DNA of 64,000 nt, taken from the NCBI GenBank assembly GCA_022786605.1, contig JALFWW010000005.1, positions 26,167 to 90,166 of the forward strand. Direction: 5' to 3'. This DNA comes from Clostridia bacterium (lineage in GTDB: Bacteria; Bacillota; Clostridia; Lachnospirales; Anaerotignaceae). The position numbers were made by a program, and so were the translations under genes. Of the stretch, positions 55,306 to 63,930 are shown one piece after another. Numbering within the stretch: the stretch's first letter is position 1; every line of letters starts with the position of its first letter. The notes under the pieces are model-generated. The model did not search any database, was not told where the DNA came from, and saw nothing but the letters and a program-made list of their open reading frames with translations.

Positions 55306-56718
55306 ATGAAAGTATATAATACACTGACAAGACAGAAAGAAGAATTTATTCCTCGCGAGGAAGGCAAAGTAAAAATGTACGTTTGCGGCCCTACCGTATA
55401 TGACTATATCCATATCGGCAACGCACGTCCTTACGTTGTATTTGATACCGTAAGAAGATACCTGGAATACAAAGGTTATGACGTTACTTATGTACAGAAC
55501 TTCACAGACGTAGACGACAAGATCATCAACCGCGCCAATAAAGAACACAGCACAATGGAAGCCATCTCCAACCGTTACATTGAAGAAGCGTTCCACGACG
55601 CTGACGGTCTGAATGTAAAACGTGCTACCGTGCATCCTCGTGTAACACAGGAAATGGACGGCATCATTGCCATGGTGCAGGAATTGATCGACAAAGGCTT
55701 CGCTTATGAAGATAATGGCACTGTTTACTATGATACAAAGAAATTCCCTGAATACGGCAAACTGTCCAAAAAGAATCTGGATGAACTCATTGCCGGTGCC
55801 AGTGATCGTGTTGCTATTGATGATGCAAAAAGAAACTCTACAGACTTCGTACTGTGGAAACCCAAAAAAGAAGGGGAACCCAGCTGGACTTCTCCTTGGG
55901 GCGAAGGCAGACCTGGTTGGCACATTGAATGCTCCGTTATGGCAAAACATCATCTGGGTGAAACCATCGACATCCATGCCGGCGGCGAAGACCTGATCTT
56001 CCCTCACCATGAAAATGAAATCGCACAGAGTGAAGCTGCTAACGGCTGCCAGTTCGCAAAATATTGGCTGCACAACGGTTTCATTACCGTTGACAACGAA
56101 AAAATGTCCAAATCTCTGGGTAACTTCTTCACCGTTAGAGATATCGCGGCACAGTTCCCTTATGAAGTAATCCGTTTCTTCATTCTGAACGGTCATTACA
56201 GAAGCCCCATCAACTTCAGCAGAGATCTGATGCAGGCTTGCCAGAATGGGCTGGAAAGAATCAAAAACGCAAGAAAAGAACTGGATTTCTATATTAAAAA
56301 CAGCGCTGACACAAAAATGACAGCTGAAGAAAATACACAGGCAGCAGAACTGGAAAAATACAAAGAACAGTTCGAAGCGGCTATGGACGACGACTTTAAT
56401 ACAGCTGACGCCATTTCCGTCATCTACGAACTGGTTCGTTTCAGCAACATTGCTGTGAAAGCTGGCGTTTCCAAAGAATACGCAGAAAAAATTCAGGATA
56501 TGCTGGATCACCTGTGCGGCGTACTGGGTGTAGCGGAACTGAAAGAAGATGCTGTATCTGATGAAGAAACAGCAAAAATCGAAGAACTCATCGCAAAGAG
56601 AGCGGAAGCAAAAAAAGCAAAAGATTTTGCAACAGCAGACGCCATCCGTGACGAACTGGCAGCTATGGGCATCACCATCAAAGATACCCGTCAGGGCGTA
56701 CAGTGGTTCAGAGGTTAA
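55306..56718 (+). CDS. cysS: cysteinyl-tRNA synthetase
   Basis: CysS charges tRNA-Cys. The 470-residue class I synthetase has the zinc-binding Cys27 in VCGPTVYDY, HIGN (36-39) and KMSKSLGN (from 266). Length is normal. It follows cysE by 111 nt, where I see no separate terminator, so the T-box probably controls both. The stop is 2 nt before mrnC. Confidence 0.97.
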   Translation: MKVYNTLTRQKEEFIPREEGKVKMYVCGPTVYDYIHIGNARPYVVFDTVRRYLEYKGYDVTYVQNFTDVDDKIINRANKEHSTMEAISNRYIEEAFHDADGLNVKRATVHPRVTQEMDGIIAMVQELIDKGFAYEDNGTVYYDTKKFPEYGKLSKKNLDELIAGASDRVAIDDAKRNSTDFVLWKPKKEGEPSWTSPWGEGRPGWHIECSVMAKHHLGETIDIHAGGEDLIFPHHENEIAQSEAANGCQFAKYWLHNGFITVDNEKMSKSLGNFFTVRDIAAQFPYEVIRFFILNGHYRSPINFSRDLMQACQNGLERIKNARKELDFYIKNSADTKMTAEENTQAAELEKYKEQFEAAMDDDFNTADAISVIYELVRFSNIAVKAGVSKEYAEKIQDMLDHLCGVLGVAELKEDAVSDEETAKIEELIAKRAEAKKAKDFATADAIRDELAAMGITIKDTRQGVQWFRG

Positions 56719-56720
56719 TC

Positions 56721-57146
56721 ATGAACTTACAGGCATTGGACTTAATGTTGGGGCAGAAGGGGACAGTGAATCCAAAGGAACTGTCCCCTTTGGCGCTGGC
56801 TTATATAGGGGATGCGGTTTATGAAATGCTGGTGCGCACCACTGTTTTGACAGGTGGAAACGCGCCGGTGAACCGTTTGCATAAAACCGCAAGAGATATG
56901 GTCAATGCCAAAGCACAGGCGGAATTTTATTTCCGCGTGGCTGAGGAATTGACAGAGGAAGAAACGGCTGTGTTCCGCAGAGGGCGCAACGCGAAATCCT
57001 ACACCACACCGAAGAACGCCGATTTGATGGACTACCGCCATGCAACAGGGGTAGAAGCGGTATTCGGTTATCTGTATCTGGATGGAAAAATGGAAAGAGC
57101 CATTGACTTATTCCGTCTGGGTATGGCAGAATTAATAGAGAAATAA
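56721..57146 (+). CDS. mrnC: mini-ribonuclease III
   Basis: MrnC trims 23S rRNA precursors. The 141-residue protein is a bare RNase III catalytic domain with PLALAYIGDAVYE (catalytic Asp) and no dsRNA-binding domain. The ATG at 56721 follows cysS by 2 nt; AGAGG lies inside the cysS end. The position next to cysS and rlmB is conserved in Firmicutes. Confidence 0.95.
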   Translation: MNLQALDLMLGQKGTVNPKELSPLALAYIGDAVYEMLVRTTVLTGGNAPVNRLHKTARDMVNAKAQAEFYFRVAEELTEEETAVFRRGRNAKSYTTPKNADLMDYRHATGVEAVFGYLYLDGKMERAIDLFRLGMAELIEK

Positions 57147-57152
57147 AAATAG

Positions 57153-57187
57153 AAGCCGATGCACTGATTTTGCACATCGGCTTTTTG
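57153..57187 (+). terminator. terminator after mrnC
   Basis: AAGCCGATGCA pairs with TGCACATCGGCTT around a short loop, followed by T5. It separates mrnC from rlmB, though the gap is only 78 nt and partial read-through is likely. Confidence 0.85.
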
Positions 57188-57224
57188 CTGTGTTAGAAAA
57201 AAGAGAAAAACAGGAGGTTATTCC

Positions 57225-58082
57225 GTGGAAAAAAGACGAAACGAACGGGAATGGAAAGAAAAAAGACCCGGCGGCAGAAACGGGGAAGAACGCAAGGGGC
57301 GCAAGCCTTTCCATACTGCCAGAGAAGAACGGGAAATGGACAGAGAAATCAATGAAAACCAGCTGGAAGGCAGAAATGCCATTCTGGAAGTCCTGAGAAG
57401 CGGCAGAGATATTGAAAAAATCATGGTGGCAAAAGGCAATGTGGAGGGAACCATCAAACGAATCATTGCCATGGCAGTGGAAAAAGGCGTTGTTATCCAG
57501 GAAGTGAGCCGGCAGAAGCTGGACGAAATTTCCCAGACAAAAAACCATCAGGGTGTGATCGCGCTGGTTTCCGCCCATGATTATGTGGAAGTAGAGGATA
57601 TTCTGGCTACGGCAAAAGAAAAAGGGGAAGATCCTTTTGTATTGCTGCTGGATGGCATCACTGATCCTCATAACTTAGGGGCAATTTTGCGTACTGCGGA
57701 ATGTGCTGGTGTCCATGGGGTCATCATTCCCAAACGCCGTTCCGTTGGTCTGAACGCCACTGTTGGGAAAACTTCTGCTGGTGCCATTGAATATATGCCT
57801 GTGGCAAGAGTGACAAATATCGTACAGACCATGGAATATCTGAAAAAAGAAGGCCTGTGGATTGCATGCGCTGACATGAAAGGTCTGGATCATTTCGATA
57901 CAAATATGAAAGGTCCTCTGGCATTGGTCATTGGCAGTGAAGGCGATGGCGTCAGCCGTCTGGTGAAAGAAAATTGTGACTTTACAGCATCTATCCCTAT
58001 GTACGGGAAAATTTCTTCTTTGAATGCTTCTGTGGCGGCGGCGCTGCTTATGTATGAAGTGGTAAGACAAAGAAGATTTTAA
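57225..58082 (+). CDS. rlmB: 23S rRNA (guanosine-2'-O-) methyltransferase RlmB
   Basis: The 285-residue SPOUT methyltransferase has the N-terminal substrate-binding domain (LEGRNAILEVLRSGR) and the knotted catalytic domain with LDGITDPHNLGAILRTAE, VIGSEGDGVSRL and ISSLNASVAAALLMYE. It starts at GTG with CAGGAGG 8 nt upstream. The first 45 residues are a basic, low-complexity extension. The synteny with cysS, mrnC, yacP and sigH is that of Bacillus. Confidence 0.94.
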   Translation: MEKRRNEREWKEKRPGGRNGEERKGRKPFHTAREEREMDREINENQLEGRNAILEVLRSGRDIEKIMVAKGNVEGTIKRIIAMAVEKGVVIQEVSRQKLDEISQTKNHQGVIALVSAHDYVEVEDILATAKEKGEDPFVLLLDGITDPHNLGAILRTAECAGVHGVIIPKRRSVGLNATVGKTSAGAIEYMPVARVTNIVQTMEYLKKEGLWIACADMKGLDHFDTNMKGPLALVIGSEGDGVSRLVKENCDFTASIPMYGKISSLNASVAAALLMYEVVRQRRF

Positions 58083-58172
58083 GATTTGGCGTATTTTGTG
58101 GAAAAGAAGAATCTTTTGCAATTTCAAAGGTTATATGATATGATGATACGATGAGAAGGGAGGGGATTGCCG

Positions 58173-58691
58173 TTGCAGGAGGATTTTTTGCTGGTGGACG
58201 GCTATAACATCATCCACGCATGGGACGAGCTGCGGGAATTGATGGAAGATGTCAGTCTGGAAAGCGCAAGGGTAAAGCTCATTGATACCCTTTCCAATTA
58301 TAAAGGTGTACAGAAAGCGACCATTATTGTTGTTTTTGACGCATATCTGGTCAAAGGCAATCCTGGCTCTGTATCGAAGTATCATAATATTTATGTGGTG
58401 TATACAAAAGAAGCGGAGACAGCGGATCATTACATTGAACGGGTGGTAACATCCATGCCGAAGCATTATCGGGTGCGGGTAGCAACCACTGATGGACTGG
58501 AGCAGATCATCATTTCCGGTCAGGGGGCTGTGCGTATGAGTGCCAAAGAACTGCATAATCAGGTGCATCAGGCGGAGACAGAACTGCGCCGGCAATATAT
58601 TGAAAACAGACCGCCAAAGAACAATATGCTTGCCGATAATCTGGATGAGGAAGCCCTGAACTGGCTGGAGAATTTACGGCGGCAGAAGTGA
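58173..58691 (+). CDS. YacP/Rae1 NYN-domain ribosome-associated RNase
   Basis: The 172-residue protein has a NYN (PIN-like) domain with the acidic LLVDGYNIIHAWDEL and VVFDAY, EAETADHYIE and VATTDGLEQ, which carry the metal-binding aspartates. In Bacillus this protein (Rae1) cleaves mRNA on the ribosome. The start is TTG; 58173 is 9 nt from AGGGAGGGG and is preferred to TTG 58167, which is very close to it. Confidence 0.9.
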   Translation: MQEDFLLVDGYNIIHAWDELRELMEDVSLESARVKLIDTLSNYKGVQKATIIVVFDAYLVKGNPGSVSKYHNIYVVYTKEAETADHYIERVVTSMPKHYRVRVATTDGLEQIIISGQGAVRMSAKELHNQVHQAETELRRQYIENRPPKNNMLADNLDEEALNWLENLRRQK

Positions 58692-58709
58692 GGAGAACAG
58701 AGGATTTAT

Positions 58710-59363
58710 ATGATAAGTCAAAGAACAGAACAAACTGCAAATACACAACTGGATGAACTGTTGGTACATCAGGCGCAAAGTGGAGATACTGAGGCGGAAG
58801 CCCGTCTGTTGGACAAGTATAAACCCCTGGTGAAGGCAAAGTCCCGGGCTTATTTTCTCATTGGCGCGGATACAGAAGACATCATACAGGAGGGCATGAT
58901 CGGACTGTATAAAGCCATTCGGGATTACGATAAAGAGAAGAATGCTTCTTTCCGCAGTTTTGCGGAGCTGTGCATCAATCGCCAGATGATCACAGCCATT
59001 AAGGCGGCAACCAGACAGAAGCATCAGCCGCTGAATTCTTATATCTCGTTGAATAAGCCTGTATTTGAGGAGGATTCCGAGGAAACTTATCTGGATCTGC
59101 TGCAGGAAGGAGAACTGCTGAATCCAGAAGCCCTGCTCATTGGACAGGAGAACAAAAATTTTCTGGAAAACCAGATGGAAAAGAATCTCAGCAGTTTTGA
59201 AAGCCGTGTACTGACATTATATTTACAGGGCAGAAGCTATTTTGAAATTGCCAATATGCTGGATAAACCGGAAAAATCCATTGACAATGCCCTTCAGCGG
59301 GTGAAGAAAAAACTGGAGAAATTTGTTTTGAAAAAAAATCTTGACGGAATAGAATCTGTGTGA
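58710..59363 (+). CDS. sigH: sigma factor of the SigH family
   Basis: The 217-residue protein has region 2 (ARLLDKYKPLVKAKSRAYFL, then EDIIQEGMIGLYKAIRDYD) and region 4 (YLQGRSYFEIANMLDKPEKSIDNALQRV). SigH starts the sporulation programme. The order rlmB-yacP-sigH matches Bacillus. AGGAG precedes the ATG by about 15 nt. Confidence 0.95.
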   Translation: MISQRTEQTANTQLDELLVHQAQSGDTEAEARLLDKYKPLVKAKSRAYFLIGADTEDIIQEGMIGLYKAIRDYDKEKNASFRSFAELCINRQMITAIKAATRQKHQPLNSYISLNKPVFEEDSEETYLDLLQEGELLNPEALLIGQENKNFLENQMEKNLSSFESRVLTLYLQGRSYFEIANMLDKPEKSIDNALQRVKKKLEKFVLKKNLDGIESV

Positions 59364-59403
59364 TAGTATATAAAAGCTGACGGAAGAAATCTATTCTTCC
59401 TAT

Positions 59404-59476
59404 GCTACTGTGGCTCAGTCGGTAGAGCGTCGCCTTGGTAAGGCGGAGGTCACGGGTTCAAGTCCCGTCAGTAGCT
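59404..59476 (+). tRNA. tRNA-Thr(GGT)
   Basis: A full cloverleaf can be drawn: acceptor GCTACTG / CAGTAGC, D-arm GGCTCAGTCGGTAGAGC, anticodon stem TCGCC / GGCGG with loop TTGGTAA (anticodon GGT), T-arm with GGTTCAAGTCC. Discriminator is T; CCA is not encoded. Confidence 0.95.
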
Positions 59477-59480
59477 TTTC

Positions 59481-59506
59481 GCCCTCGCAAATGCGGGGGC
59501 TTTTTT
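59481..59506 (+). terminator. terminator after tRNA-Thr
   Basis: GCCCTCGC and GCGGGGGC (one G-T) around a 4-nt loop followed by T6. Confidence 0.9.
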
Positions 59507-59534
59507 ATTGTAAAAATGTTTGGAGGGAAGAAGG

Positions 59535-60194
59535 ATGAAAATGAAATATCAGGCAGTGATTTTTGATCTGGATGGTACACTGCTGGATACACTGGATGAT
59601 TTGACAGACAGCATGAACGAGATTTTACGCAGATATGGGAGAAAAGAACGGACAAGAGAGGGAGCGGCGACCTTTTTGGGGAACGGCAGTGCTGTATATC
59701 TGAAATTAGCGGCAGGAGAACCGCTGGAAGATTTTGAAACTTGTCTGGAAGAATACAAGGCTTATTATAAGGAACATATGGAGATCAAAACAAAGCCTTT
59801 TGACGGCGTTTTGGAATTGCTGAAGGATTTGCGGACGGCTGGTGTGAAAACGGCAGTGGTATCCAATAAATTTGACGGTGCGGTGAAAGGACTGTGCAGT
59901 AAATATTTTAGAGATGCTGTCGATCTGGCACTGGGGGAAGGCAACGGTCTGCGTCCCAAACCAGCAGGAGATATGGTAGAAGCGGCGGCGGAAAAACTGA
60001 GCGTATCTTTGCGGGATTGTCTGTATGTGGGGGATACAGAAGTGGATTTAGCCACAGCAAAAGCGGCAGGTATGGATTGTGTCAGCGTCACATGGGGATT
60101 CCGCACAGAGGAACAGTTGAAAGGGGCGGGGGCATCTCATCTGGTCGACAGCGTGGAGGAATTAGAACGGTATTTATTGTCAGAAAAAAGTTGA
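59535..60194 (+). CDS. HAD-superfamily phosphatase (Gph-like)
   Basis: The 219-residue protein has motif I FDLDGTLLDT (Asp11, Asp13), motif II VVSN with a Ser, motif III Lys and motif IV YVGDTEVDLATAKAAG. The helical cap domain is inserted after motif I. It resembles phosphoglycolate phosphatases; true substrate unknown. The ATG at 59535 is 9 nt from GGAGGG; the TTG at 59520 is a weak alternative. Confidence 0.92.
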   Translation: MKMKYQAVIFDLDGTLLDTLDDLTDSMNEILRRYGRKERTREGAATFLGNGSAVYLKLAAGEPLEDFETCLEEYKAYYKEHMEIKTKPFDGVLELLKDLRTAGVKTAVVSNKFDGAVKGLCSKYFRDAVDLALGEGNGLRPKPAGDMVEAAAEKLSVSLRDCLYVGDTEVDLATAKAAGMDCVSVTWGFRTEEQLKGAGASHLVDSVEELERYLLSEKS

Positions 60195-60245
60195 GAGATG
60201 ACTGAAAACTCTGCGGAAAACAGGATATATCATTGACTAAAAACA

Positions 60246-60293
60246 AAAACGTCGGAAAATGTTTCTGTGTAAGAAACATCTCCGACGTTTTTG
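60246..60293. terminator. bidirectional terminator between the phosphatase and tyrS
   Basis: AAAAACGTCGGA...ATGTTTC pairs with GAAACAT.TCCGACGTTTTT around a 7-nt loop, with A- and T-runs on both sides that serve both convergent genes. Confidence 0.9.
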
Positions 60294-60319
60294 TATGATT
60301 GGAATGGAAGTATAAACGT

Positions 60320-61549
60320 TTATTTCAGAACAACATTGTGGAATGTTTTCTTGCCTTTCTGTACCAGCAGTTTGCCATCTGTAAACAGATCTGCAGTTAC
60401 TTTGAAGTCAACGTCTGTTACAGGTTTTTCAGCCAGTTTTACACCGCCCTGCTGTACCGCACGTCTGCCTTCGGAACGAGAAGGCACTACGCCGATGGTA
60501 GTCAGCAGTGTCAGGATGTCCATGCCTTCGGCAAAGTCAGCAGCGGGCAGTTCTGTGGTGGGTGCGGAACCGGCAGCAGAACCCTTGCCGAACAGTGCTT
60601 TTGCAGCTTCCTGTGCTTTTACGGCTTCTTCTTCGCCATGAACGATCTTGGTCAGTTCGAACGCCAGCACTTCTTTTGCTTTGTTGATTTCACTGCCTTC
60701 CAGTGCGCCCAGACGACGTACTTCATCCATAGGCAGGAAGGTCAGCAGAGCCAGACACTTTTCAACGTCTTTATCGCCCACGTTTCTCCAGTACTGGTAG
60801 AATTCGTAAGGAGTTGTTTTTTCAGGGTCGAGCCATACAGCACCGCTGACGGTTTTGCCCATTTTGACGCCTTCGCTGTTTGTCAGGAGTTTGAATGTCA
60901 TGCCATAAGCGGGTTTTCCAGTTTTCCGACGGATCAGTTCCACGCCGGCGATGATATTGGACCACTGGTCGTTGCCGCCCATCTGCAGTACACAGTCATA
61001 TCTTTTGTTCAGTTCGTAGAAGTCGTAACCCTGCATGATCATGTAGTTAAATTCCAGGAAGGACAGACCAGCTTCTTTTTCCATACGAATCTTGAAGCAG
61101 TCCGCAGCCAGCATACGGTTTACGGAGAAGTGTACGCCGACATCACGCAGGAATTCGATATAGTTCAGGTTTCTCAGCCAATCCGCGTTGTTGACAATGA
61201 TGGCGCTGTCATCATCGAAATTGATGAAATGAGACAGCTGATTTTTGATGCAGGCAACATTATGGTCGATGGTTTCCACGGTCATCATTTTACGCATATC
61301 CGCTTTACCGGAAGGATCACCGATCATACCAGTACCGCCGCCCATCAGGCAGATGGGGCGATTACCGCAGCGCTGCATGTGCGCCATAGCCATAACAGTC
61401 AGGAAATGACCTGCATGGAGGCTGTCTGCGGTGGGGTCGATGCCGATATAAAATGTTACGCCGCCTTTTTCAAATAACGCTTTGATTTCGTCTTCGTGTG
61501 TCAGCTGTTCAATAAAACCTCTTTCTTTCAGAACTTCGTAAGCATTCAT
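60320..61549 (-). CDS. tyrS: tyrosyl-tRNA synthetase
   Basis: TyrS charges tRNA-Tyr. The 409-residue class I synthetase has the HIGH-like DSLHAGHF (about 43-50), the tyrosine-binding and GGNDQWSNI motifs, KMGKTV in place of KMSKS, and a C-terminal S4 domain. Length is normal. It is monocistronic behind a T-box leader, and reads leftward into a bidirectional terminator. Confidence 0.97.
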   Translation of the reverse strand: MNAYEVLKERGFIEQLTHEDEIKALFEKGGVTFYIGIDPTADSLHAGHFLTVMAMAHMQRCGNRPICLMGGGTGMIGDPSGKADMRKMMTVETIDHNVACIKNQLSHFINFDDDSAIIVNNADWLRNLNYIEFLRDVGVHFSVNRMLAADCFKIRMEKEAGLSFLEFNYMIMQGYDFYELNKRYDCVLQMGGNDQWSNIIAGVELIRRKTGKPAYGMTFKLLTNSEGVKMGKTVSGAVWLDPEKTTPYEFYQYWRNVGDKDVEKCLALLTFLPMDEVRRLGALEGSEINKAKEVLAFELTKIVHGEEEAVKAQEAAKALFGKGSAAGSAPTTELPAADFAEGMDILTLLTTIGVVPSRSEGRRAVQQGGVKLAEKPVTDVDFKVTADLFTDGKLLVQKGKKTFHNVVLK

Positions 61550-61603
61550 GAGAAAACACCCTTTCTTTTTTGGTTTGTATTTCAGCGAAGGCTTTCTGCA
61601 AAT

Positions 61604-61855
61604 AAAAAAGGGTTCTATCGTCGAAAGGACGAGAGAACCCGTGGTACCACCTTAATTCATGTTTATCATAACGAAAAGACAAACATCTTTCGGTCTGGGT
61701 AACGGTAGACAACCGTTGTGCCATTTCCTGCACAAAGCTCATGAGGCGTAATTTACAAATACTGTACTGCAATCCTTTCACCTGCCGGACTGCTCTCTGC
61801 GGCTGTAACCAGCTTTGCCCATATACTCAATCATCGCTGTTTTGCTTATTTATGA
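61604..61855 (-). promoter_or_regulatory. T-box leader of tyrS (specifier TAC)
   Basis: Read on the minus strand: the AG bulge AGAGAG, the distal loop GGCAGGTGAAAGGATT, the specifier TAC (complement of 61748-61750, in AAATTACGCCTCATGAGC) for tyrosine, then the T-box GGTGGTACCACGG (61638-61650) and terminator GGGTTCT...AGAACCC with T6 (61604-61640). The specifier agrees with the gene. Confidence 0.92.
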
Positions 61856-61859
61856 GCAT

Positions 61860-61888
61860 ATCCTATCACAACTTTTTTTGAAAGTCAA
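61860..61888 (-). promoter_or_regulatory. tyrS promoter inside the end of pepT
   Basis: On the minus strand TTGACT (61888-61883), 17 bp and TAGGAT (61865-61860). The -35 lies in the last codons of pepT and the stop codon falls beside the -10. Confidence 0.75.
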
Positions 61889-63095
61889 CCCCACAACTTA
61901 ATTCTGCGATTTTTACGATCATTTCCACGGCTTTTTCCATGGAAGAAACAGGAATATATTCATAAGGTCCATGGAAGTTATGACCACCCGCGAAGAGATT
62001 AGGGCAGGGAAGTCCCATGAAGGACAGACGCGCACCATCAGTGCCACCACGGATAGGCTGCACGATAGGAGTGATGCCGCAGGCTTCCATAGCCTGTTTT
62101 GCAAGATCAATGATTTCCATGCAATCGGAAATTTTAGATGCCATATTATAATATTGGTCTTTCAGTTCCAGTGTAATGGCATTGGGATACTGAATATTTT
62201 TCCGTTCCACAATGAGTTGAATGAGATTTTTTCTGTGAGTAAAAGTTTCCGGATTAAAATCACGTATGATATAAGTCAGTGTGGCTTCGGATACATTGCC
62301 TTCAAAAGAGCAGAGGTGGAAGAAGCCTTCGTAGCCTTCTGTTTTAGAAGGGATTTCTTTTTCTGGAAGCAAAGAAGCGATTTCTGTGCCAATCAAAGCT
62401 GCATTTTGCATGATGTTTTTGGCGGTGCCGGGATGCACACTGCGTCCTTTGATATGAATGACTGCTTGAGCGGCGTTGAAATTCTCGTATTCCAATTCAC
62501 CAATTTTACCACCGTCCAGTGTATAAGCAAAGTCAGCACCAAATTTTTCTACATCAAAATGATCCGCGCCAGCACCGATTTCTTCATCAGGTGTAAAGGC
62601 GATGCGGATTTTACCATGAGGGATTTCAGGATGGGTGATGAGGTATTCCATGGCGGAAAGGATTTCTGCGATGCCTGCTTTATCATCAGCTCCCAGAAGG
62701 GTAGTGCCGTCTGTGGTGATAAGCGTTTCTCCAATATAATTGTTTAGTTCTGGAAATTCCTCGGGAGAAAGGGAAATGCCATTGAGGCGGATGACTTCGC
62801 CATCATAATGATGGACGATATGGGGCATGATATCATCTCCTTTGGCATCGGGGCTGGTGTCCATGTGAGCAATGAAGCCAATGGTGGGTGCATTTGGTTC
62901 TGTAGCAGGCAGGGTCGCCATAACGTAGCCGTAACGATCCATGGAAGCGTCAGCCAGACCAATTGCCTGGCATTCTTTTACCAGGAAATCACCGAAGAGA
63001 AGCTGCTGCTTTGTGCTGGGCACAGTGGATGAATTTTCGTCAGAGGTCGTTGCCTGCTTAATATATGTTAAAAAACGTTCGCTAACTGATTTCAT
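61866..63095 (-). CDS. pepT: peptidase T (tripeptide aminopeptidase)
   Basis: PepT removes the N-terminal residue of tripeptides. The 409-residue M20 metalloprotease has the zinc motif IGFIAHMDTSPDAKG (His77, Asp79), LLGADDKAGIAEI, TPDEEIG and, near the C-terminus, HNFHGPYEYIP. AAGGAGT precedes the ATG by 12 nt. It is transcribed away from the tRNA-Ser promoters; a weak TACAAT -10 at 63171-63176 may be its promoter. Confidence 0.95.
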   Translation of the reverse strand: MKSVSERFLTYIKQATTSDENSSTVPSTKQQLLFGDFLVKECQAIGLADASMDRYGYVMATLPATEPNAPTIGFIAHMDTSPDAKGDDIMPHIVHHYDGEVIRLNGISLSPEEFPELNNYIGETLITTDGTTLLGADDKAGIAEILSAMEYLITHPEIPHGKIRIAFTPDEEIGAGADHFDVEKFGADFAYTLDGGKIGELEYENFNAAQAVIHIKGRSVHPGTAKNIMQNAALIGTEIASLLPEKEIPSKTEGYEGFFHLCSFEGNVSEATLTYIIRDFNPETFTHRKNLIQLIVERKNIQYPNAITLELKDQYYNMASKISDCMEIIDLAKQAMEACGITPIVQPIRGGTDGARLSFMGLPCPNLFAGGHNFHGPYEYIPVSSMEKAVEMIVKIAELSCGVDFQKKL

Positions 63096-63296
63096 AATAA
63101 TAGAAGAACTCCTTTCTGTATTTCTAAAAAAGTTTTAACAGAATTAAGATGCTGTAAAATCATTTTCTTTATTGTACCATTCTTAAGCAAGAAAAACCAC
63201 AAAGTATGAAAAAGTTTGTTTATGGGGAGAGAAAAGCTGGAAAATTCAAGGGGTTTTGAAAAATCAAGAAAAAAATGAAAAAAATTAAAAAAAGTG

Positions 63297-63325
63297 TTGA
63301 CATGGGAAATATTTTAAGATATACT
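63297..63325 (+). promoter_or_regulatory. upstream promoter P1 of the tRNA-Ser pair
   Basis: TTGACA (63297-63302), 17 bp and TATACT (63320-63325), preceded by an A-rich stretch that may act as an UP element. Confidence 0.8.
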
Positions 63326-63390
63326 AATACCACTGCTTCGGAAAACACGAAACAGCAAAAAGAAAAAATAAAAAAACTTCAAAAAAAGTG

Positions 63391-63419
63391 TTGACAAACA
63401 AAACACTACGAAGTATAAT
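63391..63419 (+). promoter_or_regulatory. promoter P2 of the tRNA-Ser pair
   Basis: TTGACA (63391-63396), 17 bp and TATAAT (63414-63419): a perfect consensus promoter, 43 nt upstream of the first tRNA. Confidence 0.9.
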
Positions 63420-63462
63420 AACTAAGGTTTCGCTGCTCAAGAAAAGCAAACTAAATCAGTAT

Positions 63463-63551
63463 GGAGAGGTGTCCGAGTGGTTTAAGGAGCTGGTCTTGAA
63501 AACCAGTGACTCCGAGAGGGGCCGTGGGTTCGAATCCCACTCTCTCCGCCA
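63463..63551 (+). tRNA. tRNA-Ser(TGA)
   Basis: Class II tRNA with a long variable arm. Acceptor GGAGAGG pairs with TCTCTCC, discriminator G and encoded CCA. The anticodon stem CTGGT / ACCAG holds loop CTTGAAA, anticodon TGA. T-arm GGTTCGAATCC is intact. Confidence 0.96.
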
Positions 63552-63579
63552 ATTTAATATTTTTTCATCGAGAGCATTT

Positions 63580-63671
63580 GGAGAAGTACCCAAGTGGTTG
63601 AAGGGGTTCGCCTGGAAAGCGGATAGGTCGTTAATAGCGGCGCGAGGGTTCAAATCCCTCCTTCTCCGCCA
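63580..63671 (+). tRNA. tRNA-Ser(GGA)
   Basis: Class II tRNA with acceptor GGAGAAG / CTTCTCC, discriminator G and encoded CCA. Anticodon loop CTGGAAA gives anticodon GGA. It lies 28 nt after tRNA-Ser(TGA) and is co-transcribed with it. Confidence 0.96.
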
Positions 63672-63722
63672 TTTTTATCAAATTCGAAGTTGAAAAAACT
63701 TTGAAAAAAGATGAAAAAATAC

Positions 63723-63751
63723 TTGACAAGCCTGAAACGAAATGATAGAAT
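63723..63751 (+). promoter_or_regulatory. rRNA operon promoter
   Basis: TTGACA (63723-63728), 17 bp and TAGAAT (63746-63751), with A-rich sequence upstream. It starts a leader of about 170 nt before 16S rRNA. Confidence 0.85.
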
Positions 63752-63930
63752 ATCATTCGCCGCTGAAAAAAGCGGGGCAAACAAGACTGATCCTTGAAAA
63801 CTAAACAGCAGAAATAAACTTACAACCCATAGTCAATTCAACAGCGACAGAGTCGCTGATAAAATGACAAGAGTTTGCCGGTTTCGAAAAAACCGGAGGA
63901 TAGCCAGAACTTCTGGCAGGAACAAAACTT
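63752..63930 (+). other. pre-16S rRNA leader
   Basis: The leader contains several hairpins: CCGCT / AGCGG near 63762, CAGCGAC / GTCGCTG at 63842-63858, CCGGTTT / AAACCGG near 63880-63896, and GCCAG / CTGGC near 63903-63917. These are probable processing and antitermination structures. No coding sequence is seen. Confidence 0.7.
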
